The translations under genes were made by a program, and so were the position numbers. A stretch of DNA of 48,236 bases, taken from the NCBI GenBank assembly GCA_949296805.1, contig CASFPO010000010.1, forward strand, positions 1-48,236, given 5' to 3'. Positions 6,697 through 13,706 of this stretch are shown piece by piece (position 1 is the stretch's first letter; every line of letters begins with the position of its first letter). The DNA is from an uncultured Bacillota bacterium. Its GTDB lineage: Bacteria; Bacillota; Clostridia; Christensenellales; UBA1242. The notes under the pieces are model-generated. The model saw nothing but the letters and a program-made list of their open reading frames with translations, was not told the origin of the DNA and searched no databases.

Positions 6697-6914
6697 GATT
6701 TCACAGGATTTCTTTTTCTGTACTCACGAGCGTACTTTCTTTTGTATTTTCTATATTTTTCATTGTTTGCATAATATTCTCTTTGTTCTTCTGCGTATTT
6801 TTTTCTATTTCGTTTGTGTTTAGCAGTTTCTCTCGCTATTTTTTCTTCACGGTATTTTTTATTGGTTCTATAATATTTTCTACTAGCCCTTTTTTCAGCA
6901 GTTGTTGAAGCCAT
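6675..6914 (-). CDS. Very basic small protein with YYxxNxKYRxxK repeats
   Basis: 79 residues, dominated by Lys, Arg and Tyr. Two similar units, YYRTNKKYREEK (about 14-25) and YYANNEKYRKYK (about 47-58), are followed by REYRKRNPVKSKARALR. The composition suggests nucleic acid binding. Similar MASTTAEKRAS-type proteins occur as uncharacterised genes in Gram-positive phages. It has its own promoter and a GGAGAGTG site, and one copy of the TAGTTCTAGTTTCT repeat lies upstream of that promoter. Confidence 0.75.
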   Translation of the reverse strand: MASTTAEKRASRKYYRTNKKYREEKIARETAKHKRNRKKYAEEQREYYANNEKYRKYKRKYAREYRKRNPVKSKARALR

Positions 6915-6934
6915 AAAATCACTCTCCTATTTTA

Positions 6935-6963
6935 ATTATACAATAATCAATCACAATAAACAA
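6935..6963 (-). promoter_or_regulatory. Promoter of the basic-protein gene
   Basis: On the minus strand, TTGTTT (6958-6963), a 17-nt spacer and a perfect TATAAT (6935-6940). The repeat copy at 6971-6984 ends seven bases upstream of the -35 box. Confidence 0.65.
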
Positions 6964-6970
6964 CAATAAA

Positions 6971-6984
6971 TAGTTCTAGTTTCT
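6971..6984. repeat. TAGTTCTAGTTTCT repeat, copy 3
   Basis: An exact copy of the 14-mer found twice at 3317-3378 and once at 7831-7844. It spans the stop codon of the metallophosphoesterase gene and ends just upstream of the promoter at 6935-6963. Confidence 0.55.
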
Positions 6985-7914
6985 TGGTTTTAATCTTTTT
7001 ACGTATTTCTTTTCTTCAAACTGGTATAATTCTGGTACTATAGAAACAATACTACCACGTTCGCTCATGTAACAAGTAATAAGCCAAAAGCCTAATTCGT
7101 GTGGCAACCCTAATGATTTAGCATAAGGAGTGTACCCCTGTAAACTCGGAACATTAAAACAATGTATATCTCTATTTTTGAAGTATGCAGAATAATGAAA
7201 ATGCCCCTGTAATATTATCGTTGGTAAATCAGAAGTGCTTAAGGTTTCGCAATATTTTTGCAGTTTATACCCTTTTGCGTATGCGTTCCCACCACTTCCG
7301 TGCCTAAGCCTAATTTTAATCTTGCCTATATTTATGTCACCTAAATCCTGCCCTAGATATGTTAAATCTGGTCTTTGAGCCGACAAGAGTTTGCCAACAT
7401 CTACTCCACAAGTTTTGAATAATGTTTCGTCGTGATTTCCAATAATAAAATATGTTGGTATATCACTAATTGGATACTTATTTACAACATAATCTAATTG
7501 TTGAAGTCCTATTGCCTTTACTTGATAAACATGGTCTGGTCGTTTTCTTTGAAAATCTCCTTCAAATATATCTCCACTATTGGCAACAAAATCGCAATTC
7601 TCTTTTTCTGCTAGTTCATAAGCATATTCTACAAGATGTGGATTATCCCATTTGCTAGAATAATGCAAATCACTTAAAGCCAAAAACCTTATTTTGTCTT
7701 TTTTTATTGGAATTTCTATATTATTTTGGTATGAATTGTTCTTAATTTTTACAATTTCGCCATTAATATAGTCAATTAATTCACCATTTTCTTTTAAAAT
7801 ATGTATAATTCCTATAACTTCATATTCATTTAGTTCTAGTTTCTTACATATATCTTCAAAATTAAACCCTTTTTTTATTAAAAATTTGATTTTATTGATT
7901 AATTCTTTTTCCAT
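6976..7914 (-). CDS. Metallophosphoesterase with N-terminal HTH-like segment
   Basis: 312 residues. Residues 1-50 look like a small helix-turn-helix (KFLIKKGFNFEDICKKLELNEYEVIGIIHIL). From about 75 a calcineurin-like phosphoesterase follows, with the ordered metal motifs SDLHY (D82, H84), SGDIFEGD (D115), GNHDE (N160-H161-D162), a later RHGSGG, and GHFH. The chemistry is likely hydrolysis of phosphoester bonds in nucleic acids or nucleotides with two metal ions. The HTH could direct it to DNA. It lies downstream of a terminator (7929-7959) with a GGAGGAAAA site and no obvious promoter of its own. Its stop overlaps a TAGTTCTAGTTTCT repeat. Confidence 0.85.
   Translation of the reverse strand: MEKELINKIKFLIKKGFNFEDICKKLELNEYEVIGIIHILKENGELIDYINGEIVKIKNNSYQNNIEIPIKKDKIRFLALSDLHYSSKWDNPHLVEYAYELAEKENCDFVANSGDIFEGDFQRKRPDHVYQVKAIGLQQLDYVVNKYPISDIPTYFIIGNHDETLFKTCGVDVGKLLSAQRPDLTYLGQDLGDINIGKIKIRLRHGSGGNAYAKGYKLQKYCETLSTSDLPTIILQGHFHYSAYFKNRDIHCFNVPSLQGYTPYAKSLGLPHELGFWLITCYMSERGSIVSIVPELYQFEEKKYVKRLKPRN
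7831..7844. repeat. TAGTTCTAGTTTCT repeat, copy 4 (inside a gene)
   Basis: The same 14-mer, here coding for Lys-Leu-Glu-Leu-Asn in the HTH segment of the metallophosphoesterase. Because it is coding, this copy may be incidental. Confidence 0.35.
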
Positions 7915-7928
7915 TTTTCCTCCAAAAC

Positions 7929-7959
7929 AAAAAAATAGAAGGCACTAATCCTTCTATTT
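7929..7959 (-). terminator. Terminator of the receptor-binding operon
   Basis: A 10-bp stem (AAATAGAAGG with CCTTCTATTT), a 7-base loop, and a T-run in the minus direction. It overlaps the stop of the gene ending at 7954. Confidence 0.85.
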
Positions 7960-8229
7960 TACAATATCATCTGTCCAACCATTAAATATTTCTGCTTTTG
8001 CTTTTGTATAAACTTCGTTAAAAATTTTATCTTCAACTTTGTTTATTTCACAAGAAAATTGCACTTCATCTAGTATTTCTTCGTTTTCTAAATTTTCTCT
8101 TGAATTACTTAATCCAAAATAAGCAGTGGCATTATTTCCGTTTTCTAAATAAAGTCTAGTTATTTTAGCGTAAGCAGGTGTTACATTAACACCTTTTATT
8201 GTTGTTCCATTATTGTTTATTAAACCCAT
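7954..8229 (-). CDS. Small protein downstream of the receptor-binding gene
   Basis: 91 residues beginning MGLINNNGTTIKGVNVTPAYAKITRLYLENGNNATAYFGLSNSRENL. The extended beta-like pattern and its place right after the baseplate/fibre gene suggest a small baseplate or tail-tip component. This kind of gene is common next to phage tail-fibre genes, with no proven role. The start follows AAAGGAGATTATAAA; the stop is embedded in the terminator. Confidence 0.72.
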   Translation of the reverse strand: MGLINNNGTTIKGVNVTPAYAKITRLYLENGNNATAYFGLSNSRENLENEEILDEVQFSCEINKVEDKIFNEVYTKAKAEIFNGWTDDIVK

Positions 8230-8244
8230 TTTATAATCTCCTTT

Positions 8245-9888
8245 CTATATCTCATCTATCCACGTTAGTACGCCCTGAACATTTTTTAAAACTTGAGTTT
8301 TACTTGCGTCATAGCCCGTCATATTCTCATAATGCGTCTTATCTGTGTAAAGTTTTGTGCTAGGGTTATAATCAGCAGTTGGTGTGTATGAAGTTGTGTT
8401 GCTTACTCCTAACGCTTTTGCTTCGCGCGGAATTTCCCAAATTAATTTATTTATATAATAAATATTTGTTACCTCATTGGAGTCATTTACTGTTAATCGT
8501 AATTGATATTTCCAATGTTGAGCAGTAGATACTCCATAACTATGACCAGTGTTTTCTGTAAACGCACTAAAAATAAAATCTGGACCAATGGTTGGGAACT
8601 GTATAACCATAGTACAAGGTATGTATCTATTACTAGCGTATAAATAAATAGCAAATGGTTCTTTATTAAGTGTGGCTTTATATATTTTTGTCCAAGTTTC
8701 TTTTGCAGAACTAGAACTATCATTCCAAGTAACAATATAGACTGGAACTTCTCCACCACCGCCTGTTGTAGCACTTATTACATTATTTTCAATGGTAATA
8801 TTTTCCCCTGCTGTCAATTGGTCTTGTTTGTTGTTCCAAGATGTTATATTTGCTTCTGTAATCGTTTTAACATAATTTGGCACTGTTGGGTCCGTTTCAC
8901 TTGTTATAAAACCACTATCATTAGTTAAATCACTTGTTTTTGTAGGTATATTTAAACTTTCAATATCATCTTCTGTGAAATAATCGACACCCTTAACTGG
9001 TGTATATCCGTCTTGACCTTTTTCCCCAGTTTCACCTGTTTTTCCTTTAATATTAATTGGGCTAGGATTTGGCAAATCACCATCGTTTGTCCAACTAATA
9101 ATGCCTTCTTCACTTACATTGGGTATATAAGTTACGCCATTTTCTCCGTCTAATCCATTTAGTCCATTAGTACCATTTTCGCCTTTCTGACCTCTTAACT
9201 CGCCACTATCATATTTTTCTTGGAATGTTTCCCCGTCATCAAATGTTATATCATCAGCAGTATAATCTTGTTTTATTTTTAATTCATTTGAAGTTTTATT
9301 TCCTAATAATGTTACGCCATTAATCGAAGGTTGATTTGTCAAATCTTCGTAATTATCTGTTCCACCTGACCCACCTGTTCCGTCATATATTTCAACGCTT
9401 TTTTGTGTTCCGTCTTTCTTCGTTATTGTGACAGTGGCAACATCATCAATTTTTGTAACATCTATGTCTAAATTATCAACTTGGTTAAGTTTTGTATTTG
9501 CAATATCAAGCCATTCATCATAACCTGATGGTGGTTCTTCATTTGCGTTTATTGAGTTTCTAACATTCATATAGAAAACATTGCTCTTAAATATTGGTAC
9601 GTCAGTTTCCTCAATTCCTTCTGATATTACAAGTTGCATATTAATTGTTCCTTCTTTAGCAATTAAACTCTTTATTGGAAATTGGTAAGTTTCATCAACT
9701 TTGTCTAAAGTTTGCCAATATTTTTCTCCATTTTGTTCATACTCAATTCTTGCTTGACCTTCCACAAATTCGTCAACAAAAGAAAATACTAGCATTGATT
9801 GTAAATTTTCTCCGTCATTGCCTATACAAGCCTTAGTTAAGTCAACCATTCTAGTATTTTTTGAAATTTTAATTTCAATATTAATCAT
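8245..9888 (-). CDS. BppU-like baseplate/receptor-binding protein with collagen repeats
   Basis: 547 residues. The first 135 or so (INIEIKISKNTRMVDLTKACIGNDGENLQSMLVFSF...QFPIKSLIAKEGTINMQLVIS...FYMNVRNSINA) match the N-terminal baseplate-attachment domain of lactococcal-phage BppU-type proteins. A linker then leads to Gly-X-Y collagen-like runs (near 229-250 and 279-292, e.g. GETGEKGQDG), which trimerise fibre shafts. The last 160 residues are a beta-rich tip that probably binds the cell surface. The gene lies between the lysogeny module and the metallophosphoesterase, about 14.5 kb from the nearest other tail gene, and has its own promoter at 9917-9946. Confidence 0.85.
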   Translation of the reverse strand: MINIEIKISKNTRMVDLTKACIGNDGENLQSMLVFSFVDEFVEGQARIEYEQNGEKYWQTLDKVDETYQFPIKSLIAKEGTINMQLVISEGIEETDVPIFKSNVFYMNVRNSINANEEPPSGYDEWLDIANTKLNQVDNLDIDVTKIDDVATVTITKKDGTQKSVEIYDGTGGSGGTDNYEDLTNQPSINGVTLLGNKTSNELKIKQDYTADDITFDDGETFQEKYDSGELRGQKGENGTNGLNGLDGENGVTYIPNVSEEGIISWTNDGDLPNPSPINIKGKTGETGEKGQDGYTPVKGVDYFTEDDIESLNIPTKTSDLTNDSGFITSETDPTVPNYVKTITEANITSWNNKQDQLTAGENITIENNVISATTGGGGEVPVYIVTWNDSSSSAKETWTKIYKATLNKEPFAIYLYASNRYIPCTMVIQFPTIGPDFIFSAFTENTGHSYGVSTAQHWKYQLRLTVNDSNEVTNIYYINKLIWEIPREAKALGVSNTTSYTPTADYNPSTKLYTDKTHYENMTGYDASKTQVLKNVQGVLTWIDEI

Positions 9889-9910
9889 ATCAAATCAACT
9901 CCTATATCAT

Positions 9911-9938
9911 AAAAAAATTATAGCATATTGCTATAATT
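9911..9938 (-). terminator. Terminator of the lysogeny module, fused to a promoter
   Basis: A perfect 10-bp inverted repeat (AATTATAGCA with TGCTATAATT, 3-base loop, 9916-9938), followed in the minus direction by seven T. The same bases form the spacer and -10 box of the promoter at 9917-9946. Confidence 0.75.
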
Positions 9939-9946
9939 TATGTCAA
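9917..9946 (-). promoter_or_regulatory. Promoter of the receptor-binding operon, overlapping a palindrome
   Basis: On the minus strand, TTGACA (9941-9946), an 18-nt spacer and an extended -10, TGC-TATAAT (TATAAT 9917-9922). The 23-bp palindrome occupies the spacer and -10 box, so it could also be an operator. Confidence 0.7.
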
Positions 9947-9954
9947 AATGGTTT

Positions 9955-10113
9955 TTATTCTTCTTCCCAGTCAGTACCTGCACAATGCCAGTAATTCTCA
10001 TTTGGTGCATGTTCTTCCATTATTAGTATCGGTTCATCACTAGCGTCACAAATGTAATATCCTTCGCCTATGTATATACAATGTTCGCAATTAACACATG
10101 TTTTATCTTCCAT
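9955..10113 (-). CDS. 52-residue Cys-rich zinc-binding-type protein
   Basis: A short frame with five Cys and several His: CVNCEHC near the N-terminus, YYICDAS in the middle and YWHCAG near the end, with an acidic DWEEE tail. The spacing suits a small zinc knuckle. The start lies one base before the stop of the triple-HTH gene, so it is coupled to it. Small Cys-rich proteins of this style are frequent in Gram-positive phages; function unknown. Confidence 0.7.
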   Translation of the reverse strand: MEDKTCVNCEHCIYIGEGYYICDASDEPILIMEEHAPNENYWHCAGTDWEEE

Positions 10114-10114
10114 T

Positions 10115-11011
10115 TTAAATTTCCTTCTTAATTACTAAGTCAATAAGGGTTTCATATCTAGCAATTTGTTTGTTTGCTATTCTTAATTTTTCGTTTAAGT
10201 CAAGAATTATTTTTTCATAATTAATGTCTTGTGATAAATCTGTTGTTGGTTTTATGTCGCTATCAATAGTTTCAATGTTTTTTTCTTCAATTTCTCCCAT
10301 TTCTTCGATTTCTTCTGCTTTTTCTGTTTCTTCAAAATCTTTAGTTATTTCTTCAACATTTTCTTCTATCTTTTCGACACTTTCCGTTGTTTCTTCAATT
10401 ATTTGTTCTTGTTTTTTTGACTCATTAGTTTTGTCAACAAATTCTTTTAAAACCAACAATGTTTTATCATAAGCAGGGTATTTTTTTAGTAATCTTCCAA
10501 CAGTACAAGCACTTACTCTGATATTTTGTGACAACTGACTTTTTGAGATTTTATTTTCATTCATAAATCCTTCTAAATCAAAGTTTTTATACCATTCATT
10601 TATATCGTTTGAACTGTTTATTCTTATATTAAATTCATCATTTAAGTAGTAATATAACTTTGTCAAATTTTCTTTTGTTATACCATTCAAATTATTTGCC
10701 CACGAACTTACCATGCTTTGTGAAAACCCTAGTTCTTTTGCAAATTGTTTTTGGTTTGCAAAACCGAATTTTTTTATTTCTTTCTTTAAATCCAAATTTT
10801 TAAACCAAAGTTTCATTTCTGCCTCTTTAAGTTTTCTTTCGCTAGGAGTAAGTTTGTTTATTTTGCTTAAATACTCATCAACCCTACTTTTTGGCACTTC
10901 CCTTTGCCCATTCTCAACCTCTTTTATAACTTCTTCTTTCACATTTAGTTCTTTCGCTAATTCACTTCTTGTCAACCCTGCTTTAATTCTTTTCTTTTCC
11001 CATATACTCAT
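10115..11011 (-). CDS. XRE-type regulator with three HTH domains
   Basis: 298 residues. Three helix-turn-helix units follow one another: about 8-55 (GLTRSELAKELNVKEEVIKEVENG), 84-128 (NQKQFAKELGFSQSMVSSWANN) and 155-195 (ISKSQLSQNIRVSACTVGRLLKK). Then come an extremely acidic linker (about 200-258, Glu-rich) and a short C-terminal coiled coil. The first is a classical XRE domain; the others are more diverged. No repressor peptidase domain (LexA-like Ser/Lys) is present, so it is not an SOS-cleavable CI. It is the best candidate for a master regulator or partition-type DNA binder in the lysogeny module. The ATG is preferred over an upstream GTG that lies in the GGAAGTG site. Confidence 0.8.
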   Translation of the reverse strand: MSIWEKKRIKAGLTRSELAKELNVKEEVIKEVENGQREVPKSRVDEYLSKINKLTPSERKLKEAEMKLWFKNLDLKKEIKKFGFANQKQFAKELGFSQSMVSSWANNLNGITKENLTKLYYYLNDEFNIRINSSNDINEWYKNFDLEGFMNENKISKSQLSQNIRVSACTVGRLLKKYPAYDKTLLVLKEFVDKTNESKKQEQIIEETTESVEKIEENVEEITKDFEETEKAEEIEEMGEIEEKNIETIDSDIKPTTDLSQDINYEKIILDLNEKLRIANKQIARYETLIDLVIKKEI

Positions 11012-11041
11012 TTTTTTCACTTCCTTTTCTTCTAATTAGGC

Positions 11042-11305
11042 TTAAATTTTTCCACCAAATAAGCCTTTATTTTTTTTAATTTCTTTTTTTGTTTTTTCTC
11101 TATATTGTGGAAATATTATATAAGACATAACATTATCGAAAGCACCTTCTTCGTACCCTAATTTTTCCATTTTACTTCTTAGAGTAGAAACTCTTGCTTT
11201 TTCTTCAAAAGCCTTTTGATAACATTTAATTATGCTCTTTTGATGTGTCTTATTCGTTATTCCAATATAGTTAAAATAATCAATAAATTCTTTTTCTTCT
11301 ATCAT
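11042..11305 (-). CDS. Unknown small protein coupled to the RHH gene
   Basis: 87 residues, helical, ending KKEIKKNKGLFGGKI. Its start overlaps the stop of the ribbon-helix-helix gene by four bases (ATGA), which predicts coupled translation in similar amounts. No domain is recognised. In the integrase-RHH-this-XRE order it could be an excisionase-like or partition partner, but no winged-helix motif is evident. Confidence 0.72.
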   Translation of the reverse strand: MIEEKEFIDYFNYIGITNKTHQKSIIKCYQKAFEEKARVSTLRSKMEKLGYEEGAFDNVMSYIIFPQYREKTKKEIKKNKGLFGGKI

Positions 11306-11520
11306 TTTATTTCACTCTCCAAAAATTCTATGTACTTATAAATTGCGTTTCTTAAAATCGTACTTTTCGACAATTTCGTTTTTTTAGAAATGTTATCAAG
11401 TTTCTTTTGCAACTCGGCAGATACTCTAAAATTAATATTAGAGTTTTGTGTTGAACTTCTTTTTTTTCTATAAAAACTCACGCCATCTTTTCTTTGAACT
11501 TTTGAATATTCCAATTTCAT
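11302..11520 (-). CDS. Ribbon-helix-helix DNA-binding protein
   Basis: 72 residues. After a basic N-terminal arm, INFRVSAELQKKLDNISKKTKLSKSTILRNAIYKYIEFLE shows the ribbon-helix-helix pattern of Arc/CopG/ParG proteins: one beta strand, then two helices. These dimers bind tandem direct or inverted short repeats in DNA. The exact start is uncertain: the AGGGGGTGAT site lies 8 nt before an in-frame TTG but only 2 nt before the ATG used here. Its targets could be the short repeats described at 3317-3378 or at the right end; this is inference. Confidence 0.8.
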   Translation of the reverse strand: MKLEYSKVQRKDGVSFYRKKRSSTQNSNINFRVSAELQKKLDNISKKTKLSKSTILRNAIYKYIEFLESEIK

Positions 11521-11528
11521 CACCCCCT

Positions 11529-12413
11529 TTAATTAAACATAGCATTAGAAACTATGTATTCTCCTTCATTTTCTTTTCTAGTTATTTCATTGATATATCT
11601 AGTAGTTGTATTTTGAGATTTATGATGTAATATTTGCTGTATAGAATGAGTATCCAACCCATTTTGATACATTATAGTCGCACTTGTTCTTCTTGTGCTA
11701 TGTAGACTAAAACTATCGCTATCGTATCCAAATCGTTTAAAAATCTTCTTTATTTCACTCCTAACACTTGTAGTGGTTAGCCTACCATTTTTATTGTTGT
11801 TGCTCGTTGATATAAATATGCTACCTGTAGTCCTATTTCCAATATAATTTTTAATATCATTTAAAACATCATTAGAAAGTTTTACATATTCGTCCTTTTC
11901 ATCATGTTTTTTACATTGTATCCATAAGACAACCTCTCCATTATGGATTTTAATATCTTCGATGTCTGCCCTAACTAATTCAATACCTCTTATTCCAGTT
12001 GTTATTAGTAAACTAAATAAACACTTTTCTCTCAAATCAGTTAAACCATTGTATATTTTTTTTACTTCTTCTAATGATAAAACCTGCTTTTTAGGAGTGT
12101 TATTATATTTAGCACCCTTTATATCTACTGAAATATCTTCATACAAGTTATTTATCTTTAAGTATCTAAATAATCTTCTAATCGCTATCATATAAGTATT
12201 AACAGTATTACTGGAATAATTTGCTCTTAAATTATCTCTATAAGAAATTAAATCTTCTCTAGTTGGATTTTCTATGTTGTTTTCCTTTAAATATTTTGAA
12301 AAAGATAGTATGCCAACTTTATAAGCATTAAGAGTTTTTAAATCAACGTCTAAATACTTAAAAAAGTTATTACTAAATGTATCTAACTCAAATTTTTTCA
12401 CTTCTTCTATCAT
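11529..12413 (-). CDS. int: Tyrosine integrase
   Basis: 294 residues. An N-terminal SAM-like core-binding domain (about 5-95) precedes the catalytic domain. Full active-site set: Arg142 (TTGIRGIEL), a Lys in the beta-hairpin (QCKKHDEKD), His238 and Arg241 (LHSTRRT), His263/264 (ILHHKS) and the nucleophile Tyr273 (TTTRYI). It catalyses site-specific integration and excision, making the phage temperate. It is compact, with no AP2-like arm-binding domain. It is the first gene downstream of the promoter at 12450-12478. An attP core could not be identified without the host sequence. Confidence 0.95.
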   Translation of the reverse strand: MIEEVKKFELDTFSNNFFKYLDVDLKTLNAYKVGILSFSKYLKENNIENPTREDLISYRDNLRANYSSNTVNTYMIAIRRLFRYLKINNLYEDISVDIKGAKYNNTPKKQVLSLEEVKKIYNGLTDLREKCLFSLLITTGIRGIELVRADIEDIKIHNGEVVLWIQCKKHDEKDEYVKLSNDVLNDIKNYIGNRTTGSIFISTSNNNKNGRLTTTSVRSEIKKIFKRFGYDSDSFSLHSTRRTSATIMYQNGLDTHSIQQILHHKSQNTTTRYINEITRKENEGEYIVSNAMFN

Positions 12414-12449
12414 TTGTTTTTTCTCCTTTTATTTGCTCTTGTTGATATA

Positions 12450-12478
12450 ATTGTAATACACTTAACAACAAATGTCAA
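12450..12478 (-). promoter_or_regulatory. Integrase-module promoter
   Basis: On the minus strand, TTGACA (12473-12478), a 17-nt spacer and TACAAT (12450-12455). It lies immediately after the terminator of the replication module. Confidence 0.88.
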
Positions 12479-12481
12479 CAC

Positions 12482-12511
12482 AAAAAAAGAGAAAAATTAT
12501 TTTTTTTTCTC
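12482..12511 (-). terminator. Terminator of the replication module
   Basis: An 8-bp stem (GAGAAAAA with TTTTTCTC) and seven T in the minus direction. It overlaps the stop at 12497. Confidence 0.75.
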
Positions 12512-12688
12512 TTCTTTAATAAAATCAGATATTTGCTTTTCAAGTTTCTCTAAAAGTTGTTTCTTTTTTAACCTTACATTATTTTGTTCAATTATCGTTG
12601 CTATTATAGAAATTATGAAAGCACATAATATCAAAATTCCAAATAGCACCAACAATATCAAAAATATTTCTTTTAAAAAATCTAACAT
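12497..12688 (-). CDS. Small single-pass membrane protein
   Basis: 63 residues. Residues 7-33 form one long hydrophobic helix (IFLILLVLFGILILCAFIISIIATI). A Lys/Glu-rich cytoplasmic coiled-coil tail follows (KKKQLLEKLEKQISDFIKEEKKK). There is no signal-peptidase site. It is the last gene of the replication operon. A role in tethering, superinfection exclusion or signalling is possible, but nothing specific can be read. Confidence 0.75.
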   Translation of the reverse strand: MLDFLKEIFLILLVLFGILILCAFIISIIATIIEQNNVRLKKKQLLEKLEKQISDFIKEEKKK

Positions 12689-12711
12689 TTTAAATTCTCC
12701 TTTCGGTTCTT

Positions 12712-13083
12712 TTAATAGGGCAATTCTTCCATTTCGTTCTCTCTTAAATTCTGTTGGTAATCTTCTAATGCTTGTTTTGCTTCTAATTGTTTGTTTTCTA
12801 CAGTTTCAAATTCAGTAATCATAATTGAAGTTATGGGATTATATTTGTCCTTAGGATTTGGTCTTAGGTTTTCAAAACCTTTATAAATTATAATATCTGT
12901 ACAATTAGGTACTTCTACTCCTTTTTTAAAATTTACTGGTCTATACCATTCAGTAGTAGTTCCGTCATAATTGCTTTGAGATATTCTAATGTTGTAATAT
13001 GTTTTGCCGTTTAAATCTTTTCTAAAAACTCTATATCTAAAATCTGCTCTTATTTTATATCCAATTGAATGTTCTTCTTCCAT
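12712..13083 (-). CDS. Candidate phage ssDNA-binding protein with acidic tail
   Basis: 123 residues. The first 90 (RYRVFRKDLNGKTYYNIRISQSNYDGTTTEWYRPVNFKKGVEV...TDIIIYKGFENLRP) have the strand pattern of an OB fold. The protein ends EMEELPY, resembling the acidic, aromatic-ended C-terminal tip (DDDIPF type) by which SSBs bind partner proteins. It lies in the RecT/helicase operon. The alternative is an unrelated small OB protein. If correct, the phage carries two SSB-like proteins: this one with a tail and the 101-residue one at 5039-5344 without. Confidence 0.6.
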   Translation of the reverse strand: MEEEHSIGYKIRADFRYRVFRKDLNGKTYYNIRISQSNYDGTTTEWYRPVNFKKGVEVPNCTDIIIYKGFENLRPNPKDKYNPITSIMITEFETVENKQLEAKQALEDYQQNLRENEMEELPY

Positions 13084-13084
13084 A

Positions 13085-13312
13085 TTATTCTTCTAAACTA
13101 TCATAAAAAGCATTTAGCCTTTTATAATACTCCTCGTCTAATATTTTGATTTGTTCGTACATTGTGTTCCATTCTTCTTTGTTTTTGCTTTCGTATATTG
13201 ATTTTCTTTTTTTAGATAAAGCGTTTATTAGATATTCGCCATTTAAAGTAGAAACATCTTTTTTTGTTCCGTCAGAACTTACATAATATTTAATTTCTTT
13301 TTCGTTTTCCAT
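13085..13312 (-). CDS. Unknown small protein in replication operon
   Basis: 75 residues from the ATG that follows GGAGATAATA; upstream in-frame codons lack such a site. It is charged and helical (ALSKKRKSIYESKNKEEWNTMYEQIKILDEEYYKRLNAFYDSLEE), with no recognised family. The start lies inside the end of the preceding coiled-coil gene and the stop one base before the SSB-like gene. Confidence 0.7.
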   Translation of the reverse strand: MENEKEIKYYVSSDGTKKDVSTLNGEYLINALSKKRKSIYESKNKEEWNTMYEQIKILDEEYYKRLNAFYDSLEE

Positions 13313-13706
13313 TATTATCTCCTTTTTTTGTTTTTTCATTACCTTCATTTAGAAGTTCTTGCATTTCTTCTTGGAATTGTTCATAAGAAATTTGTTCAGT
13401 TTTTCCACTTTTATTAGAAAAAAACTTTGTATTTTCTAGTTCAGAATTTATCAATTCTTTTTCTAAAATAGTTATTCTTCTTCTTAACTTTGTTCTTTCT
13501 TTTCTTAAAGCATTATTACATTCTTTCTCTTGTTTTAAAAAACCTTCTAAATCAGTGCAGTCTAAATAAATTTTAGCATATTTTTCTTTGTACTCTAATA
13601 GTTTCTTTTGTGTTTCAATATATGACTGTTCAATTTGTCTTTTTCTTTCTTCAATTAATTTTCTATTATTTAATTCGATTTTATATAATTTTTTATATTT
13701 AAACAT
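13290..13706 (-). CDS. Coiled-coil protein in replication operon
   Basis: 138 residues, almost continuous heptad-like helix rich in Lys, Glu and Arg from 5 to 95, with a RKERTKLRRRITILEKE core, then a short acidic segment and a KKGDNNGKRKRN tail. The ATG is preferred over a GTG 9 nt upstream in the binding-site region. It overlaps the MBL-fold gene by 8 bases. Function unknown. Confidence 0.72.
   Translation of the reverse strand: MFKYKKLYKIELNNRKLIEERKRQIEQSYIETQKKLLEYKEKYAKIYLDCTDLEGFLKQEKECNNALRKERTKLRRRITILEKELINSELENTKFFSNKSGKTEQISYEQFQEEMQELLNEGNEKTKKGDNNGKRKRN

Noticed and set aside
7831-7844. Fourth copy of the TAGTTCTAGTTTCT repeat as an operator.
   Set aside because: It encodes Lys-Leu-Glu-Leu-Asn within a conserved-looking HTH, far from any promoter; it is listed as a repeat only.
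8245-9888. A diversity-generating element near the receptor-binding gene.
   Set aside because: No reverse transcriptase or template/variable repeat pair is seen in the window.
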